A DNA stretch of 64,000 nucleotides. Origin: Flagellimonas eckloniae (GTDB lineage Bacteria > Bacteroidota > Bacteroidia > Flavobacteriales > Flavobacteriaceae). Under the pieces are notes generated by a model. It made no database searches. It was not told the DNA's origin and saw only the letters and a program-made list of their open reading frames with translations. The translations under genes were made by a program, and so were the position numbers. The stretch covers positions 806,001 to 870,000 of the forward strand of contig NZ_LCTZ01000002.1 of the NCBI RefSeq assembly GCF_001413955.1, given 5' to 3'. This document shows, one piece after another, positions 37,072 to 45,371 of the stretch (its first letter is position 1; every line of letters starts with the position of its first letter).

Positions 37072-38757
37072 TTACCTATATATTTTTATGACATTTTTCC
37101 AACCGTGATGTGCAGGTTCTGAAGTAATTTCCCATTGATCATGGTAGCTTTCCGTAAGTCGGGCTTTGATGTATTTCAGTCCCGTACCTTCTTGCCTTTG
37201 AGCTGAAGCTTGTTTTATAATCTCGGCGTAGGTTAAAAATGTGTAGCAATCATAAGTACCATTTGACTCAAAAAGGAGTTTGAATTTAACGCTGTTATCT
37301 TCTAGAGGTAGACTATGTGTAATTCCGTTTTCCAATAAGGTATGCAGAATTCCAGGAGGTATTTTTTGCTCAGAATCGATGCCATCCTCTTCCCAAGAAT
37401 AGTTCACTTCTTTTCGGTATTCCATAATTTCTAAATGCGCACGGCAAAGGGCTATTTCTTGACTAATCGGTATTAAGGTTTGATTTTCTATCTGGTTCAG
37501 CAAGTCAAACTCCTTGGCCAGGGCCTCTATAAACAAGACACCTTTTTTAGGGGTTTCTTCTATCCAATCTATCAACGAAGTGAGCGTGTTCATAAGAAAG
37601 TGGGGCTGAATGTTCTTTTTAAGTAGCTCCAAGCGAAGGCGGGTAGATTGGACCAATGAATTTTCATAGGCCAATCGTTGTTCTTTGATTCGTAGGGAAA
37701 GCAAATACAACATGTTAAGCAGAATTAGACTAAAACCTGTGAAAAGACTAATGTTTAATGAAACATAATGGCGAATGAATATACAAAGGAGTAGGGTAAG
37801 CAACACCAGGAGAGCACCTTTTGCTTTTTTATAAACTCCAAAAGCTGCTATGCATAGGGAAAACAGCAATAAGATTAGCGTCATATTTAATATGGTGAGA
37901 TCAAATAAGTGGTGTTCAATAGAGAATATAAACAAAAGAACAGCGGTGTAAATACCTAAGAAGAGTTTCCATTTGGGGTAGGGGAACTGCATGGAAAAAT
38001 AGAGTGGAATCAAAAACGAAATACCGAACATTAGACTCGTAATAACTTCTAAACGTATAACGTGCAAGCTATAGTGAATTGGTATGGTTGTCCTAACAAA
38101 GTGGGTCATTGTCAAGCCAAAAAAGAGCAAACAACTGATGCTAAAAATAAGTGTGAGGTATTCTTTTTTATTTCCTAAGAATAGAAAAAGAAAATAGATG
38201 GATGCGATAAGAAAAGCTCCCGCAAAAACATGCATGTAGGAGTTTTGGATAAGTCGGTCGGTTAACAGATCATGGTAATCATCTATCCGCAACCCATAAT
38301 TGCCGATGTGATCTGGATAATAGTAATTACTCAACCTCAAGGCCATAACATGTTCACCTTTATTGGTCAAATGGGTAGGAATGTTAAAGGTTATCCATAA
38401 TTCGCCTTCAGGAGGTAAATCTGCCTCCTGTCCAGGGTTTCCGTTCTTACCGATTAAAACCCCGTCCCAAAATACTTCATACTCACCATAGGCTTCCAAC
38501 CGAAGCCCATAGGGTTTTAAGGCTTCCGGAGATTTGTGAATATCAATCTTAGTTCTGGACCAGAATATCTGTCCATCTGGCACTAATTCTAAACGATTTC
38601 CCCATAACCTATCATTCAAGTCTTTGGCAGCCCATTCTGCCTGATCTCCTATTTGAAATACCGTCCTGTATCGCGTAAAAACTGGCTCCTCGTTTTGAGA
38701 GCAAGAGGTTACTAACAACAGAGGAAATATGAAAAGAATGTATAGTAGATGTCTCAA
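37072..38757 (-). CDS. 7TM sensor histidine kinase (LytS-type)
   Basis: This 561-residue kinase begins with a lipoprotein-like signal (LLLVTSC, Cys19), followed by an extracytoplasmic beta domain (about 25-170) with FWSRTKIDIHKSPEALKPYG, seven transmembrane helices (about 175-365) and a cytoplasmic His_kinase region with His386 in IQPHFLMNTLTSL and the N box LENGITHS. The layout matches 7TMR-type sensor kinases, which bind extracellular ligands, often sugars. It is divergent from an operon of PD40/esterase genes; three GCAGTT copies lie in the shared spacer. Confidence 0.9.
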   Translation of the reverse strand: MRHLLYILFIFPLLLVTSCSQNEEPVFTRYRTVFQIGDQAEWAAKDLNDRLWGNRLELVPDGQIFWSRTKIDIHKSPEALKPYGLRLEAYGEYEVFWDGVLIGKNGNPGQEADLPPEGELWITFNIPTHLTNKGEHVMALRLSNYYYPDHIGNYGLRIDDYHDLLTDRLIQNSYMHVFAGAFLIASIYFLFLFLGNKKEYLTLIFSISCLLFFGLTMTHFVRTTIPIHYSLHVIRLEVITSLMFGISFLIPLYFSMQFPYPKWKLFLGIYTAVLLFIFSIEHHLFDLTILNMTLILLLFSLCIAAFGVYKKAKGALLVLLTLLLCIFIRHYVSLNISLFTGFSLILLNMLYLLSLRIKEQRLAYENSLVQSTRLRLELLKKNIQPHFLMNTLTSLIDWIEETPKKGVLFIEALAKEFDLLNQIENQTLIPISQEIALCRAHLEIMEYRKEVNYSWEEDGIDSEQKIPPGILHTLLENGITHSLPLEDNSVKFKLLFESNGTYDCYTFLTYAEIIKQASAQRQEGTGLKYIKARLTESYHDQWEITSEPAHHGWKNVIKIYR

Positions 38758-38810
38758 GCTTGTCTTGATGCAGTTAAAGGTGCAAGATAATCATTACAAT
38801 CCGCCTCTTC

Positions 38811-38838
38811 GAGCAGTTCACTAGCGCATAGAGCAGTT
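38811..38838. promoter_or_regulatory. Direct repeats, candidate LytTR binding site
   Basis: GAGCAGTT occurs at 38811-38818 and 38831-38838, 20 bp apart, and a third GCAGTT at 38770. Two direct repeats about two helical turns apart are the typical layout of LytTR target sites. They lie between the sensor kinase gene and the divergent PD40/esterase operon. Confidence 0.45.
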
Positions 38839-39007
38839 GGGAAAATTTAGATTGAATTCATGAAAGAAAAATTCATCTTTTGTATAACAAATGCCATGAA
38901 AAACAATTGGTGCAGACAAACGAGTTTTTTATAGGAGTAAAAAGAAATGCTTTAACCAGAAAAGCAATCATACCGGTTATAAGAAAGTAAACATGAAATT
39001 TATGTAT

Positions 39008-41047
39008 ATGAAACACTTAAAACTCTCACTTATTTTGACCTTCCTGCCTGTCATTATTGCTTATGGCCAGAATAGTGAAATACCCAAATCAACATCATAC
39101 GCGATTGGTTATACTTCATTAGAAACTGGTAACATAGAAATTTATTCAGGTGGTATAGAAGGTAAATTAACTAGTAAAAGTACCAATGAGAATGGTGGCT
39201 ATGTTGCTTGGTCTCCCGATGGAAAGCGTATTGCTTTTTATTCAAAATATGATAAAAAGAAGACTTGGTCCATTCATACAATGAATAGTGATGGCACGGA
39301 TAGAAAACGATTAACTCATTTAAAAAATAAATGGGATAATGCACCAGATTGGTCTCCTGATGGAACAAAAATTGTTTTTGCAAGAGCCTACAAAGATTCA
39401 GAAAGCGTCTGGCAACACGAAATTTGGATTATGAATTCAGATGGTAGCGAGCAGACTCAAATAAAGGGTCTAAAGGGAAGTAATCCTTATTTTACTCCAG
39501 ATGGTAGAATTGTCTTTTCTCAGGAATTTGAAGATAAGAGCAATGCAATAAGTATCGCTGATGTTGATGGAAATAACATCATTCGGTTGACGAATAATAA
39601 AGGGACTCAAGAATGGCATCCAGATGTTTCTCCTGACGGAAAGCAAATTGCTTTTATGTCTGATAGAGATGGAAATTTTGAAATTTATGTGATGGATATA
39701 GATGGCTCCAATCAAAAACGATTAACATATAGTGATGCCCGTGATTCCATGCCTTCTTGGTCACCTGATGGCTCTCAACTAATTTTTCACACAAAAATGG
39801 GTGAAGACAGGAATGTTTACATGATGAATAAGGACGGTTCTTCCGTAAAAAAAATAATCTCAAATGGGGGACAAGCGGCGTGGTTAAAAATAGCACCTGC
39901 TAGCATTGCCCAACAAAGTCATAGCAAAGCACCAGTGGCTACAGCGGCCGAAGCCGAACTCTCTTTCCGAGATATTCCCTATCTCAAAAAAGCCTTTATC
40001 GATGTAACCCCAGCAGATAGAAAAGATGGTATTTCTGTGGGGGAATTAGGTGTCGATGGTGGAAATAAAGTCATGGTTCTTGAGCTGGCAAGGGACATCG
40101 CCGATAACAATGAAGATAAGTTTGACAGCTTTCACATAGTTTATAGGGATAAACTCTTGTTTGAATCCTATTATTTAAGAGGTAGAATCGATTTACCTCA
40201 TTTCCAAGCGTCGGCAACCAAAGCATATACCTCAATGGCACTCGGTCGTGCAATCCAATTGGGATATCTGACCATGGCGGATCTTGACAAACCATTAATT
40301 AGCTTTCTAAAAGAATTAGATTCTACAAAATTTGTCGAAGGGGTAGAGCTGATTACTTTACATAAGGCGATGACCATGCGTGGGGGCCTTGGCATCACTA
40401 ATGAACAACGGGAAGAATTCGAGAAAAATCCAGCTGTATTAAAAGGCCAGCGCATGGTGCAGGCCCTTCTGGAAAATAGTGCGCCCATTACCAAGGAATC
40501 CCAAGATTTTTTATACGGCAATTACAATCCAAGGATGGTTATGCAAGTTATTGAAGCCGTTGTGCCTAGTTCTGCAAAAGACTTCATTAAAAATGAACTC
40601 CTCAATAAATTGGGCATCACGGATTATGGTTGGAGAACTGAGATTAGTGATCTGCCAACTGCAGGGTGGGGATCTAGTATCACCTCCCGTGATATGGTGA
40701 AATTAGGTATCCTAGCTAAGAACAAAGGTAAATGGAATGGCGAACAACTGGTTCCGGAGGCTTTTCTCGCCAAAGCAACCAGCAGAATTCTCTTAACCGG
40801 CGATGATGATGTCTATGGTGGAGGTAAAGATGTTTCCAACCAAGGGTATGGTTACTACTGGTGGAATGCAGATTTAAAATACGGGAATAAAAGCTATTAC
40901 AGTACATCTGCCCAAGGTGGTGGAGGACAATATATCATCTTGATTGAGGAGCTTGATTTAATGATTGTGGTTACTGCTCATAATAACGATAACCGCACCT
41001 TACAAATAATCGCAGAGCAGATTTTACCTGCATTTACCAAGAAATAA
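39008..41047 (+). CDS. PD40-propeller / serine beta-lactamase-fold fusion protein
   Basis: This protein (679 residues from the ATG at 39008; another ATG at 38993 adds five) has a signal peptide, an N-terminal TolB-like propeller of PD40/WD40 repeats (about residues 40-300, with repeated SPDGKRIAF and SPDGTKIVF blades) and a C-terminal class C beta-lactamase/S12-type serine hydrolase domain. Counting from 38993, the catalytic SATK motif has Ser407 and the YxN motif is Tyr508-Gly-Asn510. Such domains act as esterases or peptidases. It leads an operon with the PD40 lipoprotein and esterase genes, divergent from a two-component system. Confidence 0.85.
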   Translation: MKHLKLSLILTFLPVIIAYGQNSEIPKSTSYAIGYTSLETGNIEIYSGGIEGKLTSKSTNENGGYVAWSPDGKRIAFYSKYDKKKTWSIHTMNSDGTDRKRLTHLKNKWDNAPDWSPDGTKIVFARAYKDSESVWQHEIWIMNSDGSEQTQIKGLKGSNPYFTPDGRIVFSQEFEDKSNAISIADVDGNNIIRLTNNKGTQEWHPDVSPDGKQIAFMSDRDGNFEIYVMDIDGSNQKRLTYSDARDSMPSWSPDGSQLIFHTKMGEDRNVYMMNKDGSSVKKIISNGGQAAWLKIAPASIAQQSHSKAPVATAAEAELSFRDIPYLKKAFIDVTPADRKDGISVGELGVDGGNKVMVLELARDIADNNEDKFDSFHIVYRDKLLFESYYLRGRIDLPHFQASATKAYTSMALGRAIQLGYLTMADLDKPLISFLKELDSTKFVEGVELITLHKAMTMRGGLGITNEQREEFEKNPAVLKGQRMVQALLENSAPITKESQDFLYGNYNPRMVMQVIEAVVPSSAKDFIKNELLNKLGITDYGWRTEISDLPTAGWGSSITSRDMVKLGILAKNKGKWNGEQLVPEAFLAKATSRILLTGDDDVYGGGKDVSNQGYGYYWWNADLKYGNKSYYSTSAQGGGGQYIILIEELDLMIVVTAHNNDNRTLQIIAEQILPAFTKK

Positions 41048-41070
41048 TAATTAGTATCAAAATCTAAGAG

Positions 41071-41925
41071 ATGAGAAAAACGTATTTTATTTTGATGTTT
41101 ATAGGGACGCTATTATTAAATGCCTGTGGATCTGAAAATCAGAAAGAGAACGACAATGCTTCATCATCTGTGGAACTCTATTTTGGATTTAAACCACCAG
41201 GATTGGAAGCTAAACCCCTTGAATTAAATAATATGTCACAAAAAGGGTGGGAGCTAGGAGGTGTGAACGCTCCAAACATGAAAGAGTTTTACTTGACCTC
41301 TACTTTAGAGACACCTCTTCGCCCTATTGTTGTAAGTTTCCGCAAGGAAAACAGAGCTTGGAAGAAGTACGAGTTCTATGATACAGGTGGAGATGTTTTG
41401 TACTCGAAAGATAAATACATTGAACGAACCGAATCAGGGTGGTCAGCCATAAAAAGTCTTGGAGCTCCTTTTGACACGATTCCCATTATGCGTTTAACAG
41501 CTTCTTCCAAAGGAACTTTGGTTTTTGATGAAGCCACTAGAGATGGAAATGGTATTCTTCGTTATTCACGACTCATAAATGGCAAGCGTGAAGCACCAAA
41601 ACCTTTTGATGCAACGATAAACACAGGTAAATGGACGGCTCATCCTTTCATTGCTCCAGATGAATCTTACATTATTTGGGATAGTGAGCGTGAAGGTGGG
41701 TATGGTGATAGTGATATGTATATCAGTTTTCGACAGTCAGATGGTTCATGGGGAGCTGCCATTAACTTCGGGGATAAGATAAACACAGATGGCGAAGACG
41801 GTGGAGGTTACGTAACGCCAGATGGAAAATATCTTTCCTATTGCCCCCGTTGCAGCCCACCCTATGATAGAATGTGGGTGGATGCAGAGATTATTGAAAA
41901 ACTGAGACCAAAAATAGAAAAATGA
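41071..41925 (+). CDS. PD40-type lipoprotein
   Basis: This 284-residue protein has a lipobox (LLLNAC, Cys19) and a beta-propeller-like body with PD40 motifs such as FIAPDESYIIWDSEREGG and YVTPDGKYLSY. It aligns closely with the C-terminal half of the downstream esterase fusion; for example RYSRLINGKREAPKPF is identical in both. It starts 24 bp after the upstream gene and overlaps the next ATG by four bases. It probably binds an oligosaccharide or peptide at the outer surface, but this is inference. Confidence 0.82.
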   Translation: MRKTYFILMFIGTLLLNACGSENQKENDNASSSVELYFGFKPPGLEAKPLELNNMSQKGWELGGVNAPNMKEFYLTSTLETPLRPIVVSFRKENRAWKKYEFYDTGGDVLYSKDKYIERTESGWSAIKSLGAPFDTIPIMRLTASSKGTLVFDEATRDGNGILRYSRLINGKREAPKPFDATINTGKWTAHPFIAPDESYIIWDSEREGGYGDSDMYISFRQSDGSWGAAINFGDKINTDGEDGGGYVTPDGKYLSYCPRCSPPYDRMWVDAEIIEKLRPKIEK

Positions 41926-43613
41926 GAAAATTGAAGTTATTTCTGGTGCTAGCCACAGCGGCGCTCCATGCGCTCCTTGCTCAGGAGAATCAAATTAAAG
42001 AAAATGCGGGGGTAGCGAGAACCTCTAATTTTGAATTGCCAAAGATTCAGGTTGTCCCAATAACGGATACTAATGCCAATAGACAATACGAACTTTATAT
42101 TAAGCTACCAGAGGCGTATTCAGAAAGCAATGATAAATCGTATCCGGTAATTTATACAACCGATGCAATGTGGCACATGGAGATGTTATCTGGTTCCACA
42201 GAATACATGCTGGAAGATGTTATTCTAGTCGGAATTTCTTGGCAGAAAGACATCAATGATAGCCTGAAAAAAGAGTTTGGAGACCACGTAAGTCGATATA
42301 GGGATTATAGTTTTAGGAAACATGATAATCCTAAAATTCAAAAAAAAATACAGTTTGGACAAGCTAACAAACATTTAGACTTTATTCGTAATGATGTTAT
42401 TACTTATGTTGACAATACGTATCGCACTGACCCAAATAGTCGTACCTATTTCGGTTATTCAATGGGTGGTGAATTTGGTGCTTATATATTATTGTCTCAA
42501 CCTGATACCTTTAATAATTACATTCTTGGTAGTCCATCAATCAAAAATGAAGTTGAATATCTATCTGAACTTAATACGAAATTCGGAGCCTATGAAGCCT
42601 CAAAAAGAAACTCGAGTCTGAATGCCAATGTTTTCATTTCATATGGCTCATTGGAAGAAGCGATGATGGAGCCTATTGAGGCTTTTATTAAATTATTAAA
42701 TGATAGAAGAGATGCGGGTTTAACCGTACTAAAAGAAGTGATTGATGGAAATCATGGAACTGCATTCCCTATGACCGCAGTTCGCAGTATTAGCTGGCTG
42801 GCACAACTGAATAAGCCCGTATTGGGAGGTCTTTATTTGGGGCAAAAACCACCTGGTTTCACTGCTATACCTTTTGCACCCGGAATTGTTAATACAGAAC
42901 ATCGGGAACTGAGTGGATTCTTTTCACCAGATTTAAAAGAGTTTTATTTTAATAGGAATGGGGGTAGCTACGAAAAGCACGCATTGGTTGTTTTTAAAAA
43001 TATAGAAAATCAATGGAGCGAGTCGTATGTAATGCCCAGAATAGGAAGACCAGTGTTTTCACCTGACGGTAAGACCATGCATTTGGGAAAGAAATATATG
43101 GTACGTACCGAGACAGGTTGGTCTGAAGTGAAAAGTCTTGGTTCTTATTTCGATGACATTCGCATTATGCGCCTTACGTCTTCATCCAAGGGCACTTTTG
43201 TTTTTGATGAAGTAGGTTCTAAAGATGGAGATGGTGTTATTCGTTACTCTCGCTTAATTAATGGCAAGCGGGAAGCACCAAAACCATTTGGCAAAGAGAT
43301 CAACACCGGCAAATTCAATGCGCACCCATTCATTGCACCTGATGAGTCCTATATGATATGGGATGGTGAAAGAGCGAGCGGTTATGGTGATTCTGACCTC
43401 TATATCAGCTTTCAAGAGAAAGATGGTTTATGGGGTGAGGCCATTAATTTGGGAAGTAGTATAAATACAGAAGCTTGGGAGTCAACCGCGTTTGTGACGC
43501 CCGATGGAAAATATCTTTTCTTCAATAGAAATGTGGGCTCATCCGATTACGAAAATATAGATATCTTTTGGGTAGATGCTAAGGTGATTGAAGATCTTAG
43601 GCCCAAGCCATAA
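41922..43613 (+). CDS. Esterase / PD40 fusion protein
   Basis: This 563-residue protein has a signal peptide (about 1-20), an alpha/beta hydrolase domain of the putative-esterase (Fes-like) group (about 35-300; nucleophile Ser in GYSMGG, His likely in DGNHGTAFP) and a C-terminal PD40 region (about 305-560) paralogous to the whole upstream lipoprotein. The fused propeller may target the esterase to a carbohydrate or cell-wall substrate. It ends the operon begun at 39008; the next gene is separated by a spacer holding a 28-bp palindrome. Confidence 0.84.
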   Translation: MRKLKLFLVLATAALHALLAQENQIKENAGVARTSNFELPKIQVVPITDTNANRQYELYIKLPEAYSESNDKSYPVIYTTDAMWHMEMLSGSTEYMLEDVILVGISWQKDINDSLKKEFGDHVSRYRDYSFRKHDNPKIQKKIQFGQANKHLDFIRNDVITYVDNTYRTDPNSRTYFGYSMGGEFGAYILLSQPDTFNNYILGSPSIKNEVEYLSELNTKFGAYEASKRNSSLNANVFISYGSLEEAMMEPIEAFIKLLNDRRDAGLTVLKEVIDGNHGTAFPMTAVRSISWLAQLNKPVLGGLYLGQKPPGFTAIPFAPGIVNTEHRELSGFFSPDLKEFYFNRNGGSYEKHALVVFKNIENQWSESYVMPRIGRPVFSPDGKTMHLGKKYMVRTETGWSEVKSLGSYFDDIRIMRLTSSSKGTFVFDEVGSKDGDGVIRYSRLINGKREAPKPFGKEINTGKFNAHPFIAPDESYMIWDGERASGYGDSDLYISFQEKDGLWGEAINLGSSINTEAWESTAFVTPDGKYLFFNRNVGSSDYENIDIFWVDAKVIEDLRPKP

Positions 43614-43703
43614 AACTCGGATGAAGTCCCATAGGTACATGGAAGTAATCTGCTGATAACCAGTATCATTTTGACTTCCCAATTCAATACTTTATTTTAA
43701 TTG

Positions 43704-43731
43704 TCAACGTTACATATATATGTAACGTTGA
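43704..43731. promoter_or_regulatory. Perfect 28-bp palindrome upstream of the sugar dehydrogenase fusion
   Basis: The half-site TCAACGTTACATAT is repeated as an exact inverted copy with no spacer. It lies 9 bases before the GTG start at 43740 and about 90 bases after the esterase gene. Perfect symmetry of this length suggests a dimeric repressor or activator operator; it could also form a terminator stem, but no T-run follows. Confidence 0.6.
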
Positions 43732-43739
43732 TACACTAA

Positions 43740-45269
43740 GTGCTAAAATGGATAATTATGGCCCCACACACCTCAAATCTGTTTTCCAAGATAGCTTTAC
43801 CATTAAAGAACGCTTACCAATGGTTAGATACAACACCGAAATTGGTATTGTTGTTTCTTTTATCCATTCTGTTGAGCTGTAACAATTCACTGGAACCCGT
43901 GTCGTCTGAAGAAGAAATTGATCCAGGCAATGAAATTGTGGATTCAGGAGATGCTGCTCTCAATTATAGAAACAACTGTGGAGGTTGCCATGGACAAGAC
44001 CTTGGCTCATTTGTGGAACGCGAGTGGGCCTACGGCAATGCTCAGGACGATGTTATAAATTCCATAACCGATGGATACGCGAGCAATGGTATGCCAGCAT
44101 ACGGGTCTGCTTTAAGTGCGCAAGCAATCGAGGATTTGACCACTTTTATACTTACCGAGATTGATGGGAAAACCAAAGCGATGTTGGAGGAGGAGAACCC
44201 TGATTTATCAGGCTTAATCTCATCCGATGACCTTACATTTCGACTGGAAACCCTAACCGATGAGATTCCAGGCATTCCTTGGGGAATAGCACAATTGCCC
44301 ACTGGCGAAATTTTAGTGACCGAGCGTGGGGGAGGGTTATTTTTGGTTAATAATGACAAGCAACTGACAGCAATTACCGGTGTCCCAGCTGTGGTTTCAC
44401 AAGGGCAGGGGGGACTGTTGGATGTGCTGATACATCCAGATTTTGAAAACAATGCATTTGTGTATCTATCCTATTCCCGGGCTAACCCCAATAATGCATC
44501 CGAGCGGACCACTGCAGTGGCAAGGGGTAGGTTAGAGGGCAACAACTTGGTTCAAGTGGAGAACATATTTACGGCACTTCCGTATCTTGGTAGTACCCAT
44601 CACTATGGCTCAAGACTAGAATTTGATAACGATGGCTACCTATATGTTTCTGTGGGTGATCGAGGATTCAGAGAGGTTTATCCTCAGGAATTGGACAATG
44701 CTATCGGAAAAATACACCGTATCCATGACGATGGTCAAATCCCTACCGATAATCCATTTTATAATACAGCAGGAGCAGTCAATTCAATTTTCACCTACGG
44801 CACACGTAATCCCCAAGGCATGAGCTTGCACCCGGAAACCGGAGCGCTTTGGGAAGGTGAGCATGGGCCTCAGGGCGGTGATGAGATCAATATTTTGGAA
44901 GCTGGGAACAACAATGGTTGGCCGGTTATTTCATACGGTATCAATTATGATGGCACCATATTTACAGATCTTACTGCATTGGCTGGCATGGAACAACCCA
45001 TATACTATTGGACCCCTTCCATTGCTCCTTGCGGAATGACATTTGTGTCTGGCAATTTTTATGGAAATTGGAGAAATGATTTGTTCGTCAGCTCGCTCAA
45101 ATTCGAATACCTCCATCGTTTACAAATGAATGGCAACGAGGTTATTGGCCATGAAACGCTTGTGGATGGTATAGGCAGGGTACGCGACGCACATATGGGT
45201 ATAGATGGGTATCTGTACATCGTTGTAGAGGGCCCTGGTAGACTTATACGCTTGGTACCTGAACAATAG
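43740..45269 (+). CDS. Cytochrome c / PQQ-type sugar dehydrogenase fusion
   Basis: This protein of 509 residues (from GTG 43740; ATG at 43758 is the alternative) is a lipoprotein (LLSILLSC, Cys47), with a short cytochrome c domain (CGGCH, Cys80, Cys83, His84; possible Met ligand in GMPAYGS) followed by a soluble glucose-dehydrogenase propeller (about 155-507, with WGIAQLPTGEILVTERGGG and GTRNPQGMSLHPETGALWEG). It would oxidise a sugar and pass electrons to its own heme, then to the respiratory chain. A perfect palindrome lies 9 bp before the GTG. It is likely monocistronic, with a hairpin after the stop. Confidence 0.85.
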   Translation: MLKWIIMAPHTSNLFSKIALPLKNAYQWLDTTPKLVLLFLLSILLSCNNSLEPVSSEEEIDPGNEIVDSGDAALNYRNNCGGCHGQDLGSFVEREWAYGNAQDDVINSITDGYASNGMPAYGSALSAQAIEDLTTFILTEIDGKTKAMLEEENPDLSGLISSDDLTFRLETLTDEIPGIPWGIAQLPTGEILVTERGGGLFLVNNDKQLTAITGVPAVVSQGQGGLLDVLIHPDFENNAFVYLSYSRANPNNASERTTAVARGRLEGNNLVQVENIFTALPYLGSTHHYGSRLEFDNDGYLYVSVGDRGFREVYPQELDNAIGKIHRIHDDGQIPTDNPFYNTAGAVNSIFTYGTRNPQGMSLHPETGALWEGEHGPQGGDEINILEAGNNNGWPVISYGINYDGTIFTDLTALAGMEQPIYYWTPSIAPCGMTFVSGNFYGNWRNDLFVSSLKFEYLHRLQMNGNEVIGHETLVDGIGRVRDAHMGIDGYLYIVVEGPGRLIRLVPEQ

Positions 45270-45289
45270 CGCCCAACTTTATTTGATTG

Positions 45290-45317
45290 AGAATAATGAA
45301 GAAAAAATTATTCTTCA
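45290..45317. terminator. Hairpin between convergent genes, candidate bidirectional terminator
   Basis: AGAATAAT pairs with ATTATTCT (45290-45297 and 45307-45314), and TGAAGAA with TTCTTCA offers an alternative stem. It lies after the sugar dehydrogenase fusion and before the end of the convergent hydrolase gene, with A/T-rich tails on both sides. Confidence 0.45.
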
Positions 45318-45371
45318 CAAACTAGATGATTGAAGGGATGTGAAAGTGTATGGAACGGAAACGGTAGTACA

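Noticed and set aside
38993..39007. Start codon at 38993 for the PD40/hydrolase fusion
   Set aside because: The ATG at 39008 gives a more compact signal peptide; the upstream ATG is possible but not preferred.
41071..41925. A second esterase in the 41071 gene
   Set aside because: No GxSxG nucleophile or hydrolase fold is visible; it is only the PD40 half.
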